A stretch of 64,000 nucleotides of DNA. Source: Porpolomopsis calyptriformis (Eukaryota; Basidiomycota; Agaricomycetes; Agaricales; Hygrophoraceae). The translations under genes were made by a program, and so were the position numbers. The notes under the pieces are model-generated. The model searched no databases. It had not been told where the DNA came from and saw nothing but the letters and a program-made list of their open reading frames with translations. Every line of letters starts with the position of its first letter. Position 1 is the stretch's first letter. Of this stretch, positions 56,458 to 64,000 are shown piece after piece. The DNA is taken from NCBI GenBank assembly GCA_951640195.1, contig OX621174.1, forward strand, positions 1,302,001 to 1,366,000, in the 5' to 3' direction.

Positions 56458-58053
56458 TTAGCTAATGTTTGGTGCAACATTGAGTTTCTGGGCAATCCTT
56501 AGTGCAATAGTTGCAGCTGTATCTTTTGCTGAAGCCTTGTTCTGATTGATCAGGGTGCCAGGCCTGATGATGATCCTTGTAGGTACCTTGGACGTGTTGG
56601 TGTTGGAAACAGAGCTCGTCTTAGTTGCAGAGTGGGTCTTTGACACAGCAGTCATCTTGGAACCAGTAGTTGTCTTAGAAGTAGTCTTGGAAGTAGTTGT
56701 CTTGGAACCTTTCTTCGCAGCAGTAGACTTGCCAGCTGCATTAGAGGTCTTGGAGGCAGTGGTGGTCATCCTAGTGATTGCACTTGGCTTGCTCACAACA
56801 CCCTTGGGTGTCTTGGAGGTATTCATATTGGTAGATTTCTTGCAAGATCTGGTGGTAGCAGTCTATCATCGATTATGAGCATGTGCCTCTTAGATTAATA
56901 CAATACTCACTGTCTTCTTTCACACTGGAATTGTATTGTGAGCTTTGTTACAAAGTGGTTGTTCATCGGGGTCTGTGATTTTGTGGGCATTATCATTCAG
57001 CTCATCCTCCTCCTCCTCCTCCTCCTCCTCACTTTTATCTTCAATGCAACATCTCTTTAGGCTTTGTACATTGTCTTGCGCATCCTCAGAATCACTACCA
57101 ATGATTGCACATTTTTTTAGCTGTGTTTTCTTTGCTGAAGTCTTGCCTTTCACAGTAGATGACTTGACAGCACAATGGATATCAGACAGAGCATCATTCT
57201 CCACAAGATCCTCCTCCATGATTGTGTTATCATCAACCTAGGAGATTGGTGCTTGACATATGCAAAGTAAGGTGGACGAGAAATACTCACAATGTGATTA
57301 GGGTTCTCATTTTCATCTCCACATGCCCTCTTGTTGTAATTTCTGTGGTTGGAGAGATATTGGCTTAAAAACTCAAGCCATTGCATGTGTTCGGCTGGGA
57401 TGGGTATTTTCTCGTTACCCAAAAGCAGAAGATCATTGTTGCCTTCGAAAATAGTAGCCCGATCCATTTCGCCCCTGATTTGTGCTGTTTTTAGAGAACA
57501 TCTCAATGGGGGATAGACATATGATGACACACTTTTTGCGACGTTCATTATGTTTTTGAAATCACCAAGCCTGTAGATCCTAGCGTCAAGCTCTGCATCT
57601 GTAGTAGCTTGCTGTAAAAAGCAGCTGCGCTTCTTTCCGTGCTGATACTGATATTTAGCTACCCCAAGACATGAAGAGAACAGGGGATCCTGAAAGACGT
57701 ACAAGTTGACTGTTACTGTGATGGTAGAATTGATATTGTGACTTATTCAAGAAGAGGCCAGCTTCCATCAATCGACAGATGTAATCCCTAGCAACGCTTG
57801 GCACAGAATCCGGGAATCGCAAGCTAGCAAAGTTCGCCAGTATGAACTTGGAGGGATCATCACCTTGCAAGATTTGATTGCTTGGAAATTTGCCGATCTT
57901 GAAAGTGATAGCTTGTGGTGTAGACTTGATCACTTTCCCGTAAATAGTATCAGGATTGGGTTTTTCAGGTAGTTGGAAAGCTCCTGGGGGGAGGTCAAAA
58001 TGCCAGAATTTGTCACCCTTGGAGGGATTTTCACGAAGCATGTATGATTTCAT
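56458..58053 (-). CDS. Repeat-associated protein A with RdRP-like segment, copy 2
   Basis: Same structure as 46608-48203: start at 58053 (MKSYMLRENPSKGDKFWHF), RdRP-like stretch YQFYHHSNSQL...RLGDFKNIMNVAK, EKIPIPAEHMQWLEF, the Glu run, and the Thr/Lys-rich tail. The first exon carries a cluster of changes relative to copy 1 (Gln to Leu, Gly to Ala, Thr to Met), mostly at CpG sites. No polymerase active site. It may be a domesticated or decaying fragment; protein expression is unproven. Confidence 0.5.
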
Positions 58054-58332
58054 GATGAGGGAAGACAACAAGTGTTAAATTCTTTCTTGGATTTGTGACA
58101 TCGATGGTCCTGGAGAGGAGTGACCAAGATCTATATATGTCCATGGCGTAATAAGTTACTCAACCTGAGGCAGCATGGCAGACTTCCTTTATTGTCCATG
58201 AGAATGTCTAAATTTTTATTCTGGATTATATTTAATCTTATGGCCACTATATAATTTTCCATATTTATCATACTTCAGGAAAGAGTTCATAAATTGTAAA
58301 TTTAACTTTTACATTTAATAGCAAAGGACAGT

Positions 58333-58625
58333 TCAGATATTGAACTCCTGCTCCTCTTGTATTGTATTACCAGTGCTGTCCTTCCAATGTGCCCACATCC
58401 TAACTCGCGTAAATTGCACATCGTGGCAGAAATGCACCACATTTACACCTTTGTCTAGTTGCATGGCAGATTGCCAGATCGGATGGTAATTATCCTCGCA
58501 TGTGAAGTGGACAACCCATCCCTCCTCTGCAGAGAGAAGGTTATACACTGGGGTCTTCTCAACATGGGATTTGAAGAAACGGGCATTTCCTGTTGCTAAA
58601 AGCTCCAGAACAATCAGTTGCTTGC
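58333..58625 (-). pseudogene. CRN nuclease-like C-terminus, truncated by LTR insertion
   Basis: Encodes NLLSAEEGWVVHFTCEDNY...EEQEFNI, matching the last 70-80 residues of the intact CRN at 48480 with several Arg-to-His/Met changes at CpG sites. At 58625 the match stops abruptly at the LTR terminus, so everything upstream of this third CRN is lost or lies beyond the retroelement. Confidence 0.88.
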
Positions 58626-58983
58626 TGTTAGACGGCAGTCTAGGGTTGATCGCAAGGTTTTACTTCAGGCTCTGGGTGTAGGGTTTTAAAGGGTTGGAAG
58701 ACTACTGATTGGGGTGTTAACGAAAGAAACAGACTTATCCTAAGTCTATCTACTGCTAGCTTTATATACTAGCTAAGTATGAGTCATACTGACTACATGT
58801 GAGTCGTAACGACTATGGATGAGTCATGTAGATAAGGAGAGTGATGGTAGACTAAATATAGATATGGCTTGGTCACCTTCTATTACTAAGCGGAGCTTGG
58901 GTGGCTAAGCGGTTATTGATGTAAACTGTCTGATGTAAATAGGAACAGACAAGCAAAGGAAAAAGAAAAAATATATCTCTGAC
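58626..58983 (-). repeat. 3' LTR of the chromovirus
   Basis: About 358 bp from TGTTAGACGG to TCTCTGACA (TG...CA with short inverted ends). On the minus strand it is preceded by GGAGGTGAA, a typical Gypsy polypurine tract (58984-58992). It joins copy 2 of the duplication at 58625. Confidence 0.85.
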
Positions 58984-59163
58984 ATTCACCTCCACAAAAA
59001 GGAAATTTGTCCCGAATTTTGAGGAGACCCTTCGAAGCGAAGGAAGGGTGTCAAGGGGAGGTGTAAAGGGATGGTAGAGGTGGGTAGAGGGGTGATGAGA
59101 TGGGTAAGCGATGAAGAGGAGGGATAAGTGGATAGTTGTCGGATCAAAGACTATCCACTAGGT

Positions 59164-59956
59164 CTACTTTTCCTCAACTCTCCAGTAGATATCACCTTCT
59201 CTAACCACACATCCAGAAGGGAGGCGTAAGGAATACTGTTCATTCGGAAACAGCATCCGGTCCCTAGGTCGCGCCATCATAAACTGGGGGTTGAAGCAGG
59301 TGTCCATCTGGGTCAAACCAGTGGTAACGGCCATCCAACTCCCGAGCACGTCGCAACCAAGTTTCAGCCAGCTCCCTACACATCACAGCATTCTCCTCCA
59401 GGTCAAGGATCCTTTCGTACTTGGCATCCATCATCAAGCGGTACCCGTTCTGGGCAGCATAGAGTCGGTCGGCAACGCGATAGATACAGTGCGAGATGGG
59501 GTCTTCGGGGATAGTGGAGGTGGTGACATCAGATTCGTCCTGGTCCAGTATAACCATCAAAAGTTAGCGCCCAACTTGGTACACCTCCAGCCAATCTTCG
59601 AGTTGATTCTTCTTGTCGTCAAAGTCGCTGTCCTTGTCGAACGTGTACCAGTGACGGTCGTAGTTGAGTTCGCATTGACGTGCTCCAGAGATGAAAGGCA
59701 CATAGGTTTTGGGGCACCCAGATAGGTGCTCGACCTTGGCAAAGGGGAGCCCTCAGTAGTTACGATTTCGTCCCAGCTTGTCAATGGTATCGGTACGTCG
59801 TCTCAGCTTCTTGAACCGTCGGGAAACTAAGACACTGTCGGACGAGGAAGAGGAGGAAGAAGAATCAGGGGGGAGGTTGGAGGTAGAAGCAATGGGGTTC
59901 CCTCGGGGTGGACGCCTCCCAGTCGACTTGCGGGCGTAACGAACCTCACAGGGCAT
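59164..59956 (-). pseudogene. Extra ORF(s) between chromodomain and LTR
   Basis: From MPCEVRYARKSTGRRPP at 59956 a frame with a Ser run and basic patch (VSRRFKKLRRR) reads to 59574. It is interrupted by one TGA near 59753-59755 and then contains CPKTYVPFISGARQCELNYDRHWYTFDKD. An overlapping frame starts near 59566 (MVILDQDESDVTTSTIPED) and ends at 59264 with HWFDPDGHLLQPP. Same strand as pol. No known domain. It may be an accessory ORF of this chromovirus lineage. Confidence 0.55.
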
Positions 59957-60069
59957 TTCGTGCTTCTTTGATGATTGTCGGAAAGGGGAAGTCCTTATAG
60001 TTGTCGGAGATTGAAAAGGAGAAAAGCAGATTCAATGATCGTGATGTCAGTAGTATTCGTAAAAGAGAG

Positions 60070-63000
60070 TTAAATCGCCGCTTGAATAGACTTTTCATAA
60101 TTCATTAAGACGTCTTTTGTGTGTTTGAGGTTCCATCGTGGTTCCCAGGTGGCTGCCTCTATCGGGTAGCCTTTCCACTTGATTAGATATTGTTGGTTTC
60201 GTTTTCCTGGGGTGTGATTTAAGATACGTTCCACTTCATACTCGGGCTCTCCTTCGATCACATCTGGAGGTGGTCGGAGATTGTCATCTTCTCTGATCGG
60301 GGGGTGGAGATCGAGATTCTCTTCTAGAGCCTTGAGTAGCAAAACGTGAAACACGGGATGAATCCTCCATGACAGCAGTAGCTTTAGTCAGTAAGCCACA
60401 GGCGATACTTGTTTTAGAATTATAAAAGGTCCGAGCTGACAGACATCTAGTTTCTTTGCGGGTCGGCCAGTTTTCAAATTCTTGGCATCAAGCCAGACCC
60501 TTTGTCCTTCGTAAAATGTGGGTTCCTTTTGACGTTTTCGATCGGCATAGAGCTTCATTGAGTTAGTGGTCTTTTGAAGAGACTCTTCAGCGTTCTCTCT
60601 AGCTCTAGTAAGCTGCACGTAAAACTCGTTGGCATCGGGATTTGAGGTTTGGGTTGGAACTGATAAGGGGGTGTGAGGGTGTCGGCCATATTCAAGCCAG
60701 AAGGGGGATTGGTGAGTGGAGGAATGTTCTCGGTTGTTATAAGCGAACTCTGCCGGAGCTAACCAATCTTTCCAATCATCTTGCATGAAGTTAGTGTAGA
60801 GCTGTACGTATTGCTCTAACTCTTGATTGGTCCGTTCGGTTTGTCCATCTGTTTGGGGATGATAGGCAGTAGAAAGCCCAGAAGTGGTTCCTAGGAGTTC
60901 GTTCAATGACGTAGCGAATTTTGATGAGAATTGGGTTCCTCGATCAGTAATGATCTTCTCTGGCCATCCATGATGCTTCCAGACATGTTCTTGAAACAGC
61001 GCAGCAGTTCCTTTAGCAGATAGGTTTCCAGTTGTTGGGATGAAGTGAGCCTGTTTGGTGAATCTGTCCACCACAACTAGAATAGCATCAAATCCTTTTG
61101 AATTAGGGAGTTCCATGATTAGATCAGCAGTGATCTGTTGCCATGGTTTAGTAGGAGGGGGTAACGGTTGGAGAAGTCCAGTGGGTTTCTGTGGATAAAC
61201 CTTGGTCTGTTGACAAGCAAGGCAGGACTTCACGTAATTGGTGATATCTTGTGGGGCACCTTCCCATGTATAATTACGGAGGAGCAGTTCCTTCGTCTTC
61301 TCAATGCCGGGATGGCCACCAGTGGGTGTGTCGTGGGTCAATCGAATAATTTCTGTGCGCAAAGATACATCCTTTGGCACAACTATATGATCTCCAGCAT
61401 CACACACAATGCCATCTATGTGGGTGTATCCGGAAGAGGGATCTTCAATTTTGGCCATAATCTTGAGAGGTAGGGGGGAATGAAAACAAAGCTTGGATAA
61501 AAAGTTGGGGGATGATAAACTGATAATCGCATTGATGAAAAGCACATTGACAAAAAGTTCTTTTGGCAGAAGGACCTTGTCCTCCACCTCCTCATAAGAC
61601 TCCAGGTAATGATCTGGACGTTTGGAGAGTCCATCAGCCTTATTCTTGATCCTAGGCTGGTAGCTGATTCTGAACCAAAAGCGAGCTAAAAATTCAGACC
61701 ATCTAGCCTGGCGTCTGGAGAGCTGATGACTGGTCATGAAGTATTGGAGGGACTGGTTGTCAGTTTTGATCATAATGGGTTGCCGTGTCCCTTGCAGGAG
61801 GTATCTCCATTCATTCAAGGCAGATATGATAGCTAAAAGCTCTTGGTCATGGGTGGGGTAATTTTGTTCAGCTGGGAGGAGGGTCTTGGAGTAGAAACCA
61901 ATGGGATGCCAATCCTCTTCGTCATTCTCTTTCTGGGTTAAGACTGCACCCAGTGCAACACCAGAGGCATCTGTCTCCAGAAGGTAAGGAAGGTCTGGCT
62001 TTGGGGTTCTCAAAACAGGAGCAGAGGTAAGCGTATTCTTGAGGGTATCAAAAGCACGTTGTTGCCTAGGAGTCCAAATCCATTCTTGATCCTTTCGTAG
62101 GAGCTCATTAAGAGGACGAGCAATCAGGGAGTAATCCTTGATAAACCTTCGCCAAAAGTTGGCAGTGCCAAGGAAGGATTGGAGATCTCGTTTCTTCTGG
62201 GGGATAGGCCAGGTTCTGATTGCCTCAACCTTCTTGGGGTTAATGGCAATGTGGCCTTTAGAGATCATCATTCCCAGATAAATCACTTCCTTTTTCTCGA
62301 ACTGGCACTTGACAGGTTTGCAGGACAATTGATTCTTCTCCATGATCTCTAGAGTTCGTTCCGTCCAATAGGTGAGTTCAGTAAGGTCCTTTCCCATGAT
62401 CAGGATATCGTCAATATAGATATGGACCTGCTTGGAATCAATAACCTCTTTGAAGAGAACGTCGATCATTCGTTGAAAGGAGGCAGGCAAGTTTCGCATT
62501 CCAAAGAACATAACGGTGGGCTCGAACAGCCCTCGTCGAGTGTTGAAGGCTCCTTTCCATTCGTCTCCTTCTTTGATACGAATATTGTTAAAGCCCCATC
62601 GGATATCCATGACTGTGAACAGTTCCGCTTCTGATAACTTGGTTTGTTGAATAATCTCAGAGATGAGAGGTAAGGGATAGGCATCTGGGATTGTGTGAGC
62701 ATTCAGATAGCGATAGTCTTGGATTGGACGCAGTCCAGCATCTTGTCCTTGGGCATTAACTTCTTCACCTTTGGCAGCAAAGAAGAATGAGGCAGCTTGT
62801 TTGGAGTTTGATCGTCGTATTCGTCCACTTGCAAGTTGTTCCTCTAGGAATTCATTCAGCTTTCCCTGTTCGTACTCAGTGAGTTTGTACACCTTTCCAA
62901 TCTTGGGTCTAAAGGTAGGTTCGAGATCAATCGCATGGTCAAATTCTGGTCGTCGTGGGGGAAGTTCATTGAAGGTGGTCTTCATAAACACCTTCCAGTG

Positions 63001-63657
63001 CCTCCAGTATTTCTCCGGCACATACTTCTTCATATCTTCCTCCATGGTAGTGGGTCTTGCATGGTCTCCCAGTGAGACCAATCTGATAATCTTGGCGTAG
63101 GAGTCGCCATTCAACGTAGAGCCTACTTGTGACACTATCACTCCAGCCTGAGAAGTCTTGGTTAGGGCCACAGTCTGACGTGAAGTCAGTGTTCCAGCCT
63201 TCTAGTCAACCAGGGGATCGTTACGTTTGAGCCACGGGTAGCCGAGGATAACCTGTATCATATCTCCTAAATTTGTCACTTCCAAATGGGTTCGTTCCCT
63301 AGGAAAATCCGGCGTCTCCATCCACAGGTCTACAGCATATTCGATGGGACCTCCTTGGTTGTCTGTCCCATCTGCGTTCCGCATGGGGATTGGTCCTTCC
63401 AATCGATAAAAAGGGATATCGCACTCCTGCACAAAATTCCAGTTTATAAAGCATCCAGAGGCGCCAGAGTCTATCAATGCACTGGCGGCAATTCATCTAC
63501 CAGTGTCTGTGGTCTCCAACCAAAGGGGTATGGTTAAAGCTTCTTCGCTCGAATCAAGTGCACCAAGAATTTGGGAAATAGTTTGCATAGGGGTAGTAGT
63601 ACACATAGAAAAGGAGTCCACAACGCACGAGCTATTGTCCGGACTGTTCAAAAACCC
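60070..63657 (-). pseudogene. pol: Gypsy Pol polyprotein with three in-frame stops
   Basis: One frame carries, in order: protease LIDSGASGCF (about 63480), reverse transcriptase with YIDDIL (about 62420), RNase H with LLETDASGVALG and TDNQSLQYF, and integrase with H-H-C-C zinc region (GHPGIEKTKEL...CLACQQTK). The integrase core follows (ADLIMELP, TDRGTQFSSKF, TNQELEQYV), then a GPF motif and a chromodomain (YEVERILNH...YLIKWKGYP...TWEP). In-frame stops lie at 63493-63495 (TGA), 63202-63204 (TAG) and 60388-60390 (TGA). The chromodomain places it in the chromovirus clade, whose integrases target modified chromatin. It enters from gag by a likely -1 frameshift at 63651-63657. Confidence 0.93.
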
Positions 63658-64000
63658 TGTTTCTCCAAAGCTCTCTTCAGCTCTTCTTTCCTCTTAGGCT
63701 CCCAGTTGACGATACCACACTTCTCGAAGTCTTGACGAGAATCTTCATTGGAGTTGACCTCCTCAATCGAGGCTGAGGTCTCCAGAACTCGAACATTTCT
63801 TCCTCGACCGGGTTTCTTTCCTCCACAACCTCTAGCTGCTGGGGTGAAGGGGTGGCTTCCAGAACCAGAAGTACTCATCCTAGGAGCATTGGGACAAGAA
63901 CTGGCAAAGTGGCCAAATTGTCCACAGTTGAAACATGCTCCTTTGGGAATTCCTCCTAGTGAAGCAGGCTTTTCTTCTTGTTTGATTCTGGGGGCAGCAG
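63648..64000 (-). CDS. gag: Gag C-terminus with zinc knuckle (partial)
   Basis: Enters from the right edge. Encodes CFNCGQFGHFASSC, a C-x2-C-x4-H-x4-C nucleic-acid-binding knuckle, then a basic Gly-rich stretch (GCGGKKPGRGRN) and a charged tail ending ALEKQGF before TGA at 63648-63650. It lies one frame away from pol. Nucleocapsid role by family. Confidence 0.85.
   Translation of the reverse strand, partial: AAPRIKQEEKPASLGGIPKGACFNCGQFGHFASSCPNAPRMSTSGSGSHPFTPAARGCGGKKPGRGRNVRVLETSASIEEVNSNEDSRQDFEKCGIVNWEPKRKEELKRALEKQGF
63651..63657 (-). promoter_or_regulatory. Candidate -1 ribosomal frameshift site
   Basis: On the minus strand the heptamer G GGT TTT (X XXY YYZ) sits directly before the gag stop TGA. 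A -1 slip continues into LNSPDNSS and the pol frame, with no other way to join the two frames nearby. Confidence 0.65.

Larger units (their letters stand above)
50300..58625. repeat. Segmental duplication, copy 2 (split by hAT element)
   Basis: 50300-50892 and 54326-58625 match copy 1 (43380-48785) in order and orientation. The hAT element at 50893-54325 interrupts it. The right end stops at 58625, where an LTR begins. Many sites that are CG in copy 1 are TG or CA here (for example gcgtgtacgatttcatgacg at 48188 versus gcatgtatgatttcatgatg at 58038). Confidence 0.9.
58626..64000 (-). mobile_element. Ty3/Gypsy chromovirus, minus orientation, runs off right edge
   Basis: 3' LTR at 58626-58983, polypurine tract next to it, extra 3' ORF, chromodomain, integrase, RNase H, reverse transcriptase, protease and the gag zinc knuckle in order toward the right edge. 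Several in-frame stops show it is defective. The 5' LTR and most of gag are outside. Confidence 0.95.

Overview
The window reads as nuclear DNA of a mushroom-forming basidiomycete (Agaricomycetes). Genes are dense and cut by many 50-60 nt GT-AG introns. Families typical of that group are present: a NACHT-ankyrin protein, WD40/STAND remnants, F-box/leucine-rich proteins, a divergent G-alpha, Crinkler (CRN) proteins, a chromodomain Ty3/Gypsy element, hAT elements and MITEs. Species cannot be named from sequence alone. No rRNA, intact tRNA or CRISPR array was seen.

Layout. (1) 1-1250: 5' part of BRF1 (TFIIIB subunit), minus strand, running off the left edge. (2) 1396-15267: a plus-strand tandem array of eleven loci of one small secreted protein family (eight intact, three broken) plus one diverged member at 3936-4848; another diverged member lies at 25368-26192 on the minus strand. 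All share a signal-peptide exon, eight cysteines in CFEM-like spacing, a Pro/Ser/Thr stretch and a hydrophobic GPI-type tail. MITEs, a tRNA-like relic and a decayed WD40/STAND gene sit inside the array. (3) 16.1-26.2 kb: an F-box/LRR protein, a NACHT-ankyrin protein with near-identical repeats, an HNH-nuclease-domain protein, and a broken inverted copy of the F-box gene. (4) 26.4-41.3 kb: conserved single-copy genes: an SDR, a divergent G-alpha, the mismatch-repair gene PMS1, a second SDR, a small ankyrin protein, a nucleotidyltransferase-like protein and nucleoporin NUP84/NUP107.

(5) 41.8-64 kb: a repeat-rich CRN island on the minus strand. A CRN header joined to a kinase-like domain carries two in-frame TAG codons. 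An intact header joined to a P-loop NTPase and a nuclease-like domain encodes about 681 residues. A third CRN survives only as its C-terminus. These are parts of a head-to-tail duplication of about 5 kb. One copy holds a solo LTR. The other holds a 3.4 kb hAT element with an 8-bp target duplication and is cut at its far end by a chromovirus LTR. The homologous site in the first copy is the empty hAT site. Comparison of the copies shows many CpG-to-TpG/CpA differences, and the stop codons in the hAT, Gypsy and CRN genes fit C-to-T mutation.

How the parts relate: 26-41 kb is stable core genome, while both flanks are fast-evolving accessory DNA rich in secreted, immune-like or effector-like families. 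Exon limits were read by eye from splice consensus, frame and family similarity. They are given where frame closes and are approximate elsewhere.
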